Numbered from the stretch's first letter, positions 23,632 to 33,473 are shown. The stretch is 50,300 nt of DNA from Patescibacteria group bacterium (GCA_018900835.1 JAHIFQ010000015.1:1-50300); one strand, 5' to 3'. Notes: generated by a model not told the origin, from the letters alone. Translations and numbers: made by a program.

Positions 23632-25513
23632 AATCAAGATAAAAAGTTCGGGGTTGGAGATAGAGCCAGAAGAAGTATTCTGGGATGCTTTGGTTCAAAG
23701 AAAAGAACAGACGCCTTTTAAAAAGAAGCTGGAGGTGCCTATCAAATCAAGGTCGCTCAAAATTCTGTGGCTGATTTTTTTTGTTTTTGCGATTGTTGTC
23801 TTTGTGAAGAATTTTCAATTCCAAATCATTCAGTATGATAAATTTTCCATATTGGCGCAGAAAAATAAATTTGTAGTGAGCAAGCTGGAGGCGCAGAGGG
23901 GGATTATTTATGACAAAAATTTTGAGCAGTTGGTCTATAATCGGTCTTCGTATGATTTATTTTTTGACAAATCCGAATTAGGGGCGATAGAGGACTCAAA
24001 GCAGACCATTTTTACCAAAATTGCTTGGATTTTAAAAGTAAAACCCGAGGCCATAGAGGAGAAAATCTATAATACTGAAAATGGTTCGGTCTTAATATCT
24101 CAAAATCTTGATTACCAAAAACTTATTCTGTTTGAGTCCAACGCAGATGAGCTTAAAGGGTTTAGCATCAAAAATGTGGGGGCAAGAGAATATCCTGATG
24201 GTCAAGTATTTTCGCATATTATTGGATACTATAGAGAGAGTGGGCAAAACGCTGGTTTAGAGGATTTTTACAGCGATTATTTGTCTCCAGAGCTTGGCGA
24301 AATGAAATCAGAAAGAGATGTTTATGGAGAAATTATGTCGGAAGAAATGGCTAAGTCCCCGGAGCCGGGTGATAACTTAGTGCTTTGGCTGGATGCTGGT
24401 TTGCAAAAGAAACTTTATAACACAATGTCCAGCCAGATTAAAAATGCGGGAGTGAAAAGGGCTGCTGGTGTTGCCATAGACCCTAAAACAGGAGGTATAT
24501 TAGCTTTGGTAAGTTTTCCAGGTTTTGATAATAATCTTTTCAGTGAAGGAATCAGTCAGGACGATTGGAGCGCGTTGTCTAATAACAAAGATATGCCGTT
24601 CTTGAATAGGGTGATAGCAGGGCGATATGTGGTTGGTTCAACTATCAAGCCATTAATAGCTGGCGCTGCATTAGAAGAAAATATTATTTCAGAAAATACA
24701 ATTGTAAATTGTGAAGGGAAAATTGTGATTGATAATCCATGGTATCCGGACCAACCCTTTACCTTCAAGGACTGGATGACCCATGGCATTACAAACATTA
24801 AAGACGCAATTGCCCGTTCCTGTAATGTTTTCTTTTACACAATAGGAGGTGGGTACAAAAATTTTCAGGGGCTTGGCGCGGATAAAATTAAAGAATATTT
24901 GGAATATTTTGGGTGGGCAGAGAAATTAGGAATTGACTTGCCTGGCGAGATAGCTGGTTTTGTTCCTGACAGGGAATGGAAAAAAGAGAAATTTTCTTCG
25001 CCTGACAGCATTTGGATGCCGGGAGATACTTATAATCTTTCTATTGGTCAGGGATTTTTATCCACAACTCCATTGGAAGTTGTTGCGTCTTTTGCCGCGC
25101 TTGTTAATGGCGGAACTTTATTCAAACCGCAAATAGCCAAAGAAATAGTGGATAAGGATAAAAATATAATTGAAGAGTTTTTGCCTGTTGTAATAAGAGA
25201 TAATTTTATTGATAAACACAATTTGGATATTGTCAAAGAGGGAATGAGGGGGACAGTTACTTACGGCTCGGCAACGGTTCTCAACGGTTTGCCAGTAAAA
25301 GCGGGAGCAAAAACCGGTACTGCGGAAATTCCGCGGGAGGGATACTACCACAGCTGGATAACCGTGTTTGCGCCCTATGACGACCCGCAAATTGTTTTAA
25401 CATTGATGGTTGAAGAGGGGTTGGGGATGCATGTGGCAGTAGCGCCGACAGTAAAAGAGGTTTTAGAATGGTATTTCAGAGGAGAAGAAGTTGTTCCAAC
25501 ATTGACAGAATAG
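23603..25513 (+). CDS. mrdA: Penicillin-binding protein 2 (transpeptidase)
   Basis: A 636-residue class B PBP that crosslinks peptidoglycan during elongation. A long cytoplasmic N-terminus (about 50 residues) precedes one span (about 51-68). The dimerisation domain follows, with AQRGIIYDKNFEQLVYNR. The transpeptidase domain carries all three active-site motifs: S346-T-I-K349, S406-C-N408 and K570-T-G572. It could be confused with FtsI, but the mreC-mreD context favours PBP2. The start at 23603 lies inside the end of mreD. The C-terminal part is complete, ending soon after the KTGTAE strand as in short class B PBPs. Confidence 0.92.
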   Translation: MFQAGKRLDKIKIKSSGLEIEPEEVFWDALVQRKEQTPFKKKLEVPIKSRSLKILWLIFFVFAIVVFVKNFQFQIIQYDKFSILAQKNKFVVSKLEAQRGIIYDKNFEQLVYNRSSYDLFFDKSELGAIEDSKQTIFTKIAWILKVKPEAIEEKIYNTENGSVLISQNLDYQKLILFESNADELKGFSIKNVGAREYPDGQVFSHIIGYYRESGQNAGLEDFYSDYLSPELGEMKSERDVYGEIMSEEMAKSPEPGDNLVLWLDAGLQKKLYNTMSSQIKNAGVKRAAGVAIDPKTGGILALVSFPGFDNNLFSEGISQDDWSALSNNKDMPFLNRVIAGRYVVGSTIKPLIAGAALEENIISENTIVNCEGKIVIDNPWYPDQPFTFKDWMTHGITNIKDAIARSCNVFFYTIGGGYKNFQGLGADKIKEYLEYFGWAEKLGIDLPGEIAGFVPDREWKKEKFSSPDSIWMPGDTYNLSIGQGFLSTTPLEVVASFAALVNGGTLFKPQIAKEIVDKDKNIIEEFLPVVIRDNFIDKHNLDIVKEGMRGTVTYGSATVLNGLPVKAGAKTGTAEIPREGYYHSWITVFAPYDDPQIVLTLMVEEGLGMHVAVAPTVKEVLEWYFRGEEVVPTLTE

Positions 25514-25548
25514 TAGCAATATATTATTACCCGCCCGTTATTACGAGG

Positions 25549-25643
25549 TTATTACGAGGCCGGGCCTCGTAATTTTCGTAAAATGGCGGAACCCTTGCCA
25601 GTATTGAGGATTCTCACAACCCGCCCAGGGCTGGTAATTTTTG
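25549..25643 (+). repeat. 95-bp dispersed intergenic repeat, copy A (with palindromic head)
   Basis: It starts with a near-perfect palindrome TTACGAGGCC-G-GGCCTCGTAA, followed by TTTTCGTAAAATGGCGG and a tail ending CACAACCCGCCC. It is highly similar over 95 bp to 38068-38162; the palindrome alone recurs near 48651-48669. Each copy follows a gene end, so the palindrome may act as a terminator. The rest of 25514-25789 also holds a GCCGAGA/TCTCGGC hairpin (25687-25710, repeated at 37960-37983) and TAATTA-type low-complexity sequence. I see no gene here. Confidence 0.8.
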
Positions 25644-25789
25644 GGGGAAAGTTATCCACAGACCCGCCAATATCATCCGCCGAGATCCGCCGAGATCGTT
25701 TCTCGGCAAGAAAGGTGTGTTGCTTTTTGAGGGTAAATATCGTAAAATTGATTAATAATCAATAATTAGTAATTAATTATATTTTTTAA

Positions 25790-27253
25790 ATGCCACAGAT
25801 AGATGAAGTCAAAAAAACAAGGATTGAAAAACTAAAAGCAATGCAGAATGCTCGTATTGATGTTTATCCTTTGACCACAAAGAGAACTCATACAATTTCA
25901 GATGCTTTAAATAATTTTTCAAAATTAGAACGAGCAAAAAAAGAAATTATTTTAACTGGCAGGATTAAATCGTTCCGCGGGCATGGTGGCGCAACTTTTT
26001 CAGACATAGAAGATGGAACGAATAAAATCCAAGTGTTTTTCAAAAAAGATAATTTGGGACCCAGAAAATATGAATTGCTTCATAAATATTTTGATGTTGG
26101 TGACTTTATTGAAACAAGAGGAATATTATTTAAAACAAAAGCCCAAGAGAAAACTCTTTTAGTCAATGATTTTAAAATTTTGGCGAAATCAGTCTTGCCT
26201 TTGCCTGAAAAATGGCATGGCTTGAAAGATGTTGAAGATCGATTCAGGAAAAGATATCTTGACCTTATTTTTAATAAAGATGTAAGAGAAAAATTCGTTT
26301 TAAGGCATAAGATAATAAACGAATTAAGAGTTTTCCTTATTGAACAGGGATTCCTTGAGGTTGAGACCCCGATTCTACAGACAATATATGGCGGAGCCAA
26401 GGCCGAGCCATTTACAACCCACCTAAACGCCTTAGATATTGATTTGTACCTGCGAATTGCGCCAGAGCTCTACTTAAAACAACTTCTTGTCGGCGGATTT
26501 GAAAAGGTCTTTGAAATAGGCAGAAACTTCAGGAACGAGGGAATGGACAGATACCATAATCCGGAATTTACATTTTTGGAGTTTTATTGGGCTTATGCGG
26601 ATTATAAGGAATTAATGAAATTCACTGAGCAGATGTTGGAATCAGTTATTAAAAAGGTATTTGGAACTTTAAAATTGGAATATCAAGGAAAAACGATTGA
26701 TTTTAAAACGCCTTGGAAAAGAGTTGATTTTTATCAGCTTATTAAGAAAGATGCCAAGATTGATTTGGAAACAATCCATCCAGAAGCATTGGCAGATAAG
26801 GCAAGGGAAATGAATATAAAAATTGAAAAAGGCGAGGGTTTTGCAGAAATAGCGGATAAAATTTACAAACAATGTTCCAGAGATAAAATTTGGAGCCCAA
26901 CTTTTGTTATCCATCATCCGCACGGCAATTTTCCGTTAGCAAAAGCCAAAGACGAGAAGCGATTGGCGAATTTTCAATTGATTATCGGAGGATGGGAAAT
27001 GGTGAACGCTTTTTCAGAGTTAAATGACCCAAGCATCCAGAGGGCAAGATTTGAAGAGCAAGAAGAAATGTGGAAGAAAGGATTTAAAGAAGGAATGAGA
27101 ATTGACGAAAATTTTATAGAAGCACTGGAGTATGGAATGCCTCCAGCAGCTGGTTTCGGTATGGGAATTGACCGGCTCGTAACACTTCTAACTGATTCTC
27201 ATTCTCTTCGGGAAGTGATTTTATTCCCGACAATGAAACCAAAAGGAAGTTAA
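25790..27253 (+). CDS. lysS: Lysyl-tRNA synthetase, class II
   Basis: A 487-residue class IIb enzyme that charges tRNA-Lys. The N-terminal OB-fold anticodon-binding domain (about 55-150) contains LTGRIKSFRGHGGATFSDIEDG. The catalytic domain shows motif 1 (FLIEQGFLEVETPIL), motif 2 (FEIGRNFRNEGMDRYHNPEFT) and motif 3 (AAGFGMGIDRLVTLL). The active-site loop HHPHGNFPLAK deviates from the usual HPxxxSPLAK by having Asn-Phe in place of Ser, but is otherwise in place. Length is normal. The cognate tRNA-Lys gene (47294) is in the same window but not adjacent. Confidence 0.95.
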   Translation: MPQIDEVKKTRIEKLKAMQNARIDVYPLTTKRTHTISDALNNFSKLERAKKEIILTGRIKSFRGHGGATFSDIEDGTNKIQVFFKKDNLGPRKYELLHKYFDVGDFIETRGILFKTKAQEKTLLVNDFKILAKSVLPLPEKWHGLKDVEDRFRKRYLDLIFNKDVREKFVLRHKIINELRVFLIEQGFLEVETPILQTIYGGAKAEPFTTHLNALDIDLYLRIAPELYLKQLLVGGFEKVFEIGRNFRNEGMDRYHNPEFTFLEFYWAYADYKELMKFTEQMLESVIKKVFGTLKLEYQGKTIDFKTPWKRVDFYQLIKKDAKIDLETIHPEALADKAREMNIKIEKGEGFAEIADKIYKQCSRDKIWSPTFVIHHPHGNFPLAKAKDEKRLANFQLIIGGWEMVNAFSELNDPSIQRARFEEQEEMWKKGFKEGMRIDENFIEALEYGMPPAAGFGMGIDRLVTLLTDSHSLREVILFPTMKPKGS

Positions 27254-27350
27254 AAATCCAAAGTCCAAAATTAAAAGTTTCAGCATTCAGTCCAAAATAT
27301 TTTATACTTTTTATTGATACTTTTAATTTTTAACTTTTAATTTATTATCT

Positions 27351-28595
27351 ATGATTGATATAAAATTACTAAGAGAAAATCCGGAATTAATTAAACAAGC
27401 CCTTGGAAAAAGAGGAGTGGATATAGATATTGAAAAAATCTTAGGGTTGGAAAAAGAAAGGCGGGTGATTCTTCAGGAAGTGGAGCAATTGCGTTCCCAG
27501 AGGAACGAGATTTCTTCCCAGAAAGGCAAGCCAGATGACTTGGATAAAGCCAGAAAAATAAAAGAGGGTTTGAAGACAAAAGAGGACCAGCTCAAGATTA
27601 TAGAAACAGGATTTGAAGCGCTTTATGCGTTAATACCCAATATTCCTCTTGATGATGTGCCTGTTGGAAAAAATCAGGAGGACAAAAAAGTAATCAAGGA
27701 GTGGGGCAAGGTTCCGAAGTTTAATTTTGAACCAAAAGACCATTTGGAAATAGGCAAGGCATTGGACTTGATAGACACAGAAAGAGCAGCTAAGATTTCA
27801 GGCGCTCGTTTTGGGATTTTAAAAAATGAAGCAGTTTTATTGGAGTTTGCTTTAATCAGATTGGCTATGGATACGCTTTTGAAGGAAGGATTTATCCCTG
27901 TGGTTCCGCCGACCTTGCTTAGACCGGAGATGATGAAAGCAATGGGATATATAGACACAGAGGAGGATAGAGCTGAAAGATATTTCCTAGAAAAAGATAA
28001 TTTGTATCTTGCTGGCACTGCTGAACAGATGCTTGGGTCTATGCACCAAGGAGAAGTTTTTGATAAAAATGAACTGCCCAAGAGATATATTGGTTTCTCT
28101 TCTTGTTTTCGGGAGGAGGCCGGCTCTTATGGGAAAGACACGAAAGGAATATTCAGAGTCCATCAGTTTGATAAGATAGAAATGTTTAGCTTCACCAAAC
28201 CAGATGATTCTCAATTAGAACATCAATTTTTTATTTCCCTTGAAGAAAAATTGATGCAAAAACTTGAACTGCCTTATAGATTAGTCCATCTTTGCACCGC
28301 AGATATGGCTCGGCCGTCTGCTTCAACTTATGATATAGAGGCATGGATTCCTTCTCAAAAGAAATACAGGGAATTAATGTCCAGTTCAAACTGCACTGAT
28401 TTTCAGGCAAGGCGTCTAGGGATAAGGTATAAAGAAAGCGACAAGACAGGATTCGTCCACACTTTAAATGCCACTGGTTTTGCAATTGGCAGAACTATTA
28501 TTGCAATTTTAGAGAATTATCAGCAGAAAGATGGGAGTGTCGTAATTCCGAAGGCGCTTAGAAAATATATGGGGAAGAAATATATATTGGGATAA
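27351..28595 (+). CDS. serS: Seryl-tRNA synthetase
   Basis: A 414-residue class IIa synthetase. The N-terminal tRNA-binding coiled coil occupies about 25-105 (LEKERRVILQEVEQLRSQRNEISS and a Lys-rich return helix). The catalytic core shows motif 1 (around FIPVVPPTLLR), motif 2 (YIGFSSCFREEAGSYGKDTKGIFRVHQFDKIEMF) and motif 3 (LNATGFAIGRTIIAILENYQ). TAEQ in YLAGTAEQML is the serine-recognition motif. Length and ends are normal. It lies 97 bp after lysS in an AT-rich spacer without a clear terminator, so co-transcription is possible. Confidence 0.95.
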   Translation: MIDIKLLRENPELIKQALGKRGVDIDIEKILGLEKERRVILQEVEQLRSQRNEISSQKGKPDDLDKARKIKEGLKTKEDQLKIIETGFEALYALIPNIPLDDVPVGKNQEDKKVIKEWGKVPKFNFEPKDHLEIGKALDLIDTERAAKISGARFGILKNEAVLLEFALIRLAMDTLLKEGFIPVVPPTLLRPEMMKAMGYIDTEEDRAERYFLEKDNLYLAGTAEQMLGSMHQGEVFDKNELPKRYIGFSSCFREEAGSYGKDTKGIFRVHQFDKIEMFSFTKPDDSQLEHQFFISLEEKLMQKLELPYRLVHLCTADMARPSASTYDIEAWIPSQKKYRELMSSSNCTDFQARRLGIRYKESDKTGFVHTLNATGFAIGRTIIAILENYQQKDGSVVIPKALRKYMGKKYILG

Positions 28596-28691
28596 GGTAC
28601 TCGGATATCCTCGCACAAACCCATCTGTTTCCGGGAGCCGCCCTGAAATCTTATTGCCTCGCGCCTTGTTCTTAAACGATGTTTCAGCATC

Positions 28692-29462
28692 ATGGAAGAA
28701 AAATTTGTAGACATTAACGGAATAAAAACTTTTACAAGAATCGGAGGCACAGGAACTCCTTTTTTAATATTGCACGGCTGGGGAGGGAGCTCTGATTCTT
28801 GGTTTAAGGTTCAGAAAATTTTGGCAAAGAATTTTCAGGTATTTGTTTTGGATTTGCCAGGGTTTGGGAAAAGTGGGTCTCCGCCAAGACCGTGGGATGT
28901 TCAAGATTATATGGAATTCGTCTTGGATTTCTTGGAAACTTATAATATAAAGCAATATTATCTTTTGGGCCATTCTTTTGGTGGAAGAATCTCTATAAAA
29001 TTATCAGCCCAATTTTCAGACAGCATTATAAAATTAATGCTCGTTGATTCTGCTGGCGCACAGCCAATTAAAAAGAAATTTTTTAAGAGGATTTTGTCTT
29101 CAATCGCTTCGTTTGTCAGTATTTTTTCGTTCTTGCCGGGATTTAAGCTATTCCGAAGATTTTTTTACCGATTTATCATCAGAAGTACTGATTATCTTAA
29201 AGTTATGGGAGTGATGAAGGAAACATTCTTAAAGGTTATCTCAGAGGACTTGTCTCCATATCTTGAAAAGATAAAAGCTAAAACCATGATTGTCTGGGGA
29301 GAAAGAGACAGAATTACACCTCTTAGAGACGGTCATTTTATGAATTCAAAAATACAACATTCGGACTTGGTTATTTTGCCCTGCAATCACAATCCCCACA
29401 TTGAAATACCCGAGGACTTATCAAAAAGAATTCTGGATTTTTTAAATAAAAATGGAGATTAG
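28692..29462 (+). CDS. Alpha/beta-hydrolase fold protein
   Basis: A 256-residue alpha/beta hydrolase. HGWGG (29-33) supplies the oxyanion hole, the nucleophile elbow is GHSFGG with S95, the acid is probably D206 in WGERDRITP, and the histidine is H233 or H236 in LPCNHNPHIEIPE. A basic cap insert (about 125-170) contains hydrophobic helices that may touch the membrane. There is no signal peptide, so it is cytoplasmic. Its end overlaps the downstream FemAB gene by 11 bases, and a Mur ligase follows, which places it in an envelope-synthesis cluster. The substrate cannot be told from sequence; an ester or amide in precursor metabolism is a guess. Confidence 0.82.
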   Translation: MEEKFVDINGIKTFTRIGGTGTPFLILHGWGGSSDSWFKVQKILAKNFQVFVLDLPGFGKSGSPPRPWDVQDYMEFVLDFLETYNIKQYYLLGHSFGGRISIKLSAQFSDSIIKLMLVDSAGAQPIKKKFFKRILSSIASFVSIFSFLPGFKLFRRFFYRFIIRSTDYLKVMGVMKETFLKVISEDLSPYLEKIKAKTMIVWGERDRITPLRDGHFMNSKIQHSDLVILPCNHNPHIEIPEDLSKRILDFLNKNGD

Positions 29463-30441
29463 AATTATCAATAATGAGCCCTTGCGTCGAGAGTGGAATA
29501 AATTTTTATTTGAAAACAATGGAAGTTTTTTACAGTCGTTTGAGTGGGGGAAATTCCAGCAATCTTTAGGCAAACAAATTTGGAGGATACAAGTAATAGA
29601 TAGACAAATTGTTTTAGCACAGGCATTGCTCATTGAAGAGGCCTTCCCTCTTAGACGAAAATCCTGTCTTTATATCCCTTTCGGTCCCATTATTAGAAAA
29701 AAATCATTACCAGAAGAACAAAAAGAAGTCATTGCATCTATTTTAAGACAGATACAAAATATAGCCCAAGAACAAGGGGCAATATTTTTGAAGATAGAGC
29801 CACACACAGAATTGATTCTTCCTGACGGGCTGAATGCTGTTATTCCTGATAAAAGAATTCAGCCGCAAAAAACCCTTATTTTGGATTTGCTTCAAGAGGA
29901 AGATGAGATTTTCAAGAATTTTTCTTCAAAAACAAGATATAATGTCGGCTTGGCGCAGAGAAAAGGAGTCAAGATAAAATTTGAAGAGCAATATCGTAAA
30001 GAATTTTATCATTTGATTAAGGGCACATCAGAGAGAGATAGCTTTACGCCATTTAAAGAAGAGCATTACAAAAAATTATTTGAAATTAGCAGTGATGATT
30101 TTGGGGTCAAGCTTTGCTTAGCTGATTATAATAATAAAATTGTTGCTTCATATATTCTGATTCTTTTTAACAAAACCGCTATTGGCCTTCACGGAGCCAA
30201 TGATTGGCAGTATAGGTCTCTAAAGGCAGCCAATCTTTTGCAGTGGGAAAGGATTAAAATGGTCAAGAATCTTGGTTACGAGAAGTTTGATTTTTGGGGT
30301 ATAGATGAAAAGAAATGGCAAGGGATTACGGACTTTAAAAAAGGTTTTGGCGGGACAGGGTTTGAATATCCATGTTCTAAAGATATTGTTTTTCAGAAAG
30401 CATGGTATAAGCTTTATAGCATAGCAAGGCGAGTAATTTAA
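29452..30441 (+). CDS. FemAB-family peptidoglycan amino-acid transferase-like protein (1)
   Basis: A 329-residue FemX/FemAB-type protein, which uses aminoacyl-tRNA to add amino acids to the peptidoglycan stem. Two GNAT-like halves are recognisable: FLQSFEWGKFQQSLGKQIWR near the start, FSSKTRYNVGLAQRKGVKIKFE in the middle, and GANDWQYRSLKAANLLQWERIKMVKNLGYEKFDFWGID near the end, the last being a strong family signature. The coiled-coil arm of staphylococcal Fem proteins is absent. The gene overlaps the hydrolase gene and sits 4 bp before a Mur ligase. A paralogue lies at 38223-39248. Confidence 0.9.
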   Translation: MEIRIINNEPLRREWNKFLFENNGSFLQSFEWGKFQQSLGKQIWRIQVIDRQIVLAQALLIEEAFPLRRKSCLYIPFGPIIRKKSLPEEQKEVIASILRQIQNIAQEQGAIFLKIEPHTELILPDGLNAVIPDKRIQPQKTLILDLLQEEDEIFKNFSSKTRYNVGLAQRKGVKIKFEEQYRKEFYHLIKGTSERDSFTPFKEEHYKKLFEISSDDFGVKLCLADYNNKIVASYILILFNKTAIGLHGANDWQYRSLKAANLLQWERIKMVKNLGYEKFDFWGIDEKKWQGITDFKKGFGGTGFEYPCSKDIVFQKAWYKLYSIARRVI

Positions 30442-30445
30442 TTTT

Positions 30446-32044
30446 ATGATTTCCATTGAACATCCATTTATTAAAATCACAATTATCCTTTTATTGTGGT
30501 ATTTTCATATCTTCCGCAGGAAGGTCTTTTTCCTTTATTTTTGGCAATTAAAAGAATACCGGTTGGACAGATTTCTTGAAGAAGCCAAAAGGAGGAGTGG
30601 AATTATATTTTCAAAATTTTTCTTTTTAGCCATAATTACGATTGCAATGTGGTTATTCCTTCCTATCCAAGAGTCATTAAAAGAATGGATAATTTTGGTT
30701 CTCTATTTTCTGTTTGCAATGTATTCTTTGCGCCTACTTTTAAAGCAAAAATGGGTTTTTCCGAAATTTACTCAGAAAATGGTTGTTCTTTTCGGCTTTG
30801 TTCTCGTGGTTGAAGGGCTGTTGATTTGGCGCTTTATCAGCGACCCATTTTTGTTCATATTGGTCTTTGAAGCGCTTTTGCCTTTATTTATTTTCTTAAA
30901 CCTTGAAATAATTCAGATTCCGACATTTTTTCTAAAGAAAAGAATTATTATTATGGCTAAAAAGAAAATTTTGAATAATCCCAATATTGTTACAATTGGG
31001 ATTACCGGCTCTTACGGAAAAACCTCGGTTAAGGAGATTCTATACAGCTTGATTTCTGGTAATAACGAGGTTCTTAAAACAAAAGAACACATTAATACTG
31101 AAATGGGCGTTGCTCGGACCGTGCTTGCTGAAATAAATAATTCACAAACCAATTTTATTTGTGAAATGGCTGCCTACAGGAAGGGCGAGATAAAAGCGAT
31201 TTGCAGGATAACCAAGCCAAGGATAGGGATTATCACAGGCATTAACGCTCAACATATGGCGTTGTTCGGTTCACAGGAAAAAATTGTTGAAGCCAAATAC
31301 GAATTAATTGAATCATTGCCTGATGATGGAATAGCAATTTTCAACGGAGACAATGAATATTGTCTGGAACTTTACAAGAAAACAAACAAGGCGAAAAGAG
31401 TTTATGGGTTGAATAGAAATATGGAAGGCATGGCTTTTGATGTCTGGGCAGACGACATCAAGACAGGAAGTGAATTTACTTTTTTCAAGATTGTTTTTAA
31501 AACAGGGGAAACCATAGATTGTAAAACCAATTTATTGGGTAGGCATAATGTTTTAAACATACTCGGAGCTGTTTGTATTGCAAAGGAACTCGGCGTTAAG
31601 CCACTTGAACTTTCTAAAGTATGCGCCCACCTTTTTCAGAAAGGAGGGATGAGAGTCCAAAAAGGGATTGATAATTTGGATATTATTGACTCAAGTTATT
31701 CTGCCAATCCTGACGGAGTGATAGCGGATTTGGATTATTTAAAAAATTGGGATTCTAAAAAAGTGATTGTTATGCCGAGCTTGATTGAATTGGGCAAGGA
31801 TGCGAAAAAAATACATCAAGATATCGGGAGGAGAATACAGCAAGTTTGTGATTTGGCAATCATAACCACTGAAGATAATTTTCAGGATATAAAAGAGGGG
31901 GCAGGAGGTAAAAATATTTTGCTTATTAAAGACCCGCAGGCGATTATGAGGAAAATAAAAGAATTCTGTAAGCCCGGGGATGTGGTTCTTTTAGAGGGCA
32001 GGGCGCCGAAAGGGACAAAAGAATCATTAATCATTAATAAATAA
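30446..32044 (+). CDS. Membrane-tethered MurF-like Mur ligase
   Basis: A 532-residue fusion of a membrane domain and a Mur ligase. The first 160 residues hold about five hydrophobic spans (8-22, 52-72, 80-98, 111-128 and 132-153). The Mur ligase ATP-binding motif ITGSYGKTS is at 187-195, followed by KEHINTEMGVA, GITGINAQHMALFGS, FNGDNE and the C-terminal domain with DSSYSANPDGV and LLEGRAPKGTKESL. The MurF substrate-binding N-terminal domain is missing and is replaced by the membrane part. MurF adds D-Ala-D-Ala to the UDP-MurNAc tripeptide; with a membrane domain this enzyme may act on a lipid-linked or unusual substrate. Clustering with FemAB and a hydrolase supports an envelope role. Confidence 0.85.
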   Translation: MISIEHPFIKITIILLLWYFHIFRRKVFFLYFWQLKEYRLDRFLEEAKRRSGIIFSKFFFLAIITIAMWLFLPIQESLKEWIILVLYFLFAMYSLRLLLKQKWVFPKFTQKMVVLFGFVLVVEGLLIWRFISDPFLFILVFEALLPLFIFLNLEIIQIPTFFLKKRIIIMAKKKILNNPNIVTIGITGSYGKTSVKEILYSLISGNNEVLKTKEHINTEMGVARTVLAEINNSQTNFICEMAAYRKGEIKAICRITKPRIGIITGINAQHMALFGSQEKIVEAKYELIESLPDDGIAIFNGDNEYCLELYKKTNKAKRVYGLNRNMEGMAFDVWADDIKTGSEFTFFKIVFKTGETIDCKTNLLGRHNVLNILGAVCIAKELGVKPLELSKVCAHLFQKGGMRVQKGIDNLDIIDSSYSANPDGVIADLDYLKNWDSKKVIVMPSLIELGKDAKKIHQDIGRRIQQVCDLAIITTEDNFQDIKEGAGGKNILLIKDPQAIMRKIKEFCKPGDVVLLEGRAPKGTKESLIINK

Positions 32045-32160
32045 TAAATAATCAATAATAAATAATCATTAATAAATAATAAATAATCATTAATAAATAA
32101 TAAATAATCATTAATAAATAATCATTAATAAATAATAAATAATCACTTACCAATAAATAA
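32034..32160 (+). repeat. Tandem AT-rich repeat (AATAAATAATCATT-type)
   Basis: Four to five tandem copies of a unit close to 21 bp built from AATAATAAATAATCATT, starting within the last codons of the Mur ligase. Similar TAATCAATAAT/TAATTAGTAATTA runs recur at 3660, 25750, 47265, 47424 and 48546. Confidence 0.8.
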
Positions 32161-32195
32161 TTACTTATCCGCCTCGGGTGGGTTAATTACTAAAA

Positions 32196-33452
32196 ATGTT
32201 TACGAAGCCCATATTTATATCATTATCTCCTAATGTCCAGAAACATGATTTTTACATGGCTTTTAAATTGATTTTTATGCCATGGAAATGGAAAAAGGGG
32301 AGAGAAATTAAAAAACTGGAAGAAAAATTTAGAAATTATTTGGCTGTGAATAATGCTTTTTCCTTTAACAGCGGACGGTCTGCGTTTATGGCTATTCTGA
32401 AATCCTTGGAATTAGAAAAGGGAAGCGAGATTTTGGTTCAGGCATTCACCTGCAACGCAGCAGTTAATCCCATTATTTGGTCTGGGTTAAAACCAGCTTT
32501 TGTGGATATTCAAAAAGAGTCATTGAACATTGACCCAGCGGATTTGGAAAGAAAAATTACTTCTAATAGCAAGGCCGTCTTGGTCCAGCATACTTTTGGT
32601 TTTCCAGCTAAGATTGATAAAATTTTGGAAATTTGTGAAAAGCATAATTTGATTTTAATAGAGGATTGCGCCCATTCTTTGGGCGCGGAATATCGCAATA
32701 GGAAAGTTGGGACATTTGGGAAAGCAGCATTTTTCAGTTTTGGCAGAGACAAAGTAATCTCCTCTATTTATGGCGGAATGGCGATTTCTAATGACCCTGT
32801 CTTAGCTGAAAAAATAAAAAATATCCAAGGCGATTATCAATATCCATGTTTTTATTGGGTATTCCAACAGCTTTTACATCCAATATTGATTAAAGTTTTA
32901 GTAATGCCTTTTTACAATTTTTTCGGGCTTGGAAAAATTTTCTTAATCACATTACAGAAATTAAAAATAATTTCAAAGGCAGTGACAAAATCCGAGAAGC
33001 AGGGGATAATGCCGAAATATTTTCCCAAAAGAATGCCGAACGCATTGGCGGTTCTTGGTTTGAAACAATTAAACAAAATTGATGAGTTTAACAAGCATCG
33101 TGAAAAAATATCGGAAATATATAGACAAGGGTTAAGCCAGTCAAGCTTTGATTTTTTAGAATTAAAAGACAATGAAAGAAAAAATATTTATATGAGATTT
33201 CCGATTCTTTGTAAGAAAAATGAATCAGACAATATTTTAGAATATTTCAAAAAGCAAAATATTTTCTTGGATGATGGATGGAGAAAATCAGCGATTGTCC
33301 CTATTGGCACAAATATAGATAAAATGAATTATATCAAAGGTTCTTGCCCTGTTGCGGAAGATGTGAGCCAGAGGATTATAAATCTGCCTACGCATATAAA
33401 TATCTCGCCTAACACGGCTGAAAAAATAAAAAAACTTTTATTGGATTTCTAA
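32196..33452 (+). CDS. DegT/DnrJ/EryC1/StrS-family PLP aminotransferase
   Basis: A 418-residue fold-type I PLP enzyme of the DegT family, which makes amino sugars or other aminated building blocks for surface polymers. Evidence: FSFNSGRSAFMAILKSL near the N-terminus, QAFTCNAAVNPIIWSGLKPAFVDI, the Asp that contacts the pyridine nitrogen in LILIEDCAHSLGAEYRNRKVGTFG, and the PLP lysine K186 in FFSFGRDKVISSIYGG. A hydrophobic insert at about 228-260 is longer than in typical sugar aminotransferases and may be membrane-associated. No sugar-nucleotide genes are adjacent, so the substrate is open. Confidence 0.87.
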   Translation: MFTKPIFISLSPNVQKHDFYMAFKLIFMPWKWKKGREIKKLEEKFRNYLAVNNAFSFNSGRSAFMAILKSLELEKGSEILVQAFTCNAAVNPIIWSGLKPAFVDIQKESLNIDPADLERKITSNSKAVLVQHTFGFPAKIDKILEICEKHNLILIEDCAHSLGAEYRNRKVGTFGKAAFFSFGRDKVISSIYGGMAISNDPVLAEKIKNIQGDYQYPCFYWVFQQLLHPILIKVLVMPFYNFFGLGKIFLITLQKLKIISKAVTKSEKQGIMPKYFPKRMPNALAVLGLKQLNKIDEFNKHREKISEIYRQGLSQSSFDFLELKDNERKNIYMRFPILCKKNESDNILEYFKKQNIFLDDGWRKSAIVPIGTNIDKMNYIKGSCPVAEDVSQRIINLPTHINISPNTAEKIKKLLLDF

Positions 33453-33473
33453 AGATAGTGTTTAAAAATGAAT

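Noticed and set aside
25583-25765. 60-codon frame after mrdA
   Set aside because: It is made of the dispersed 95-bp repeat and the GCCGAGA hairpin module; no coding signal.
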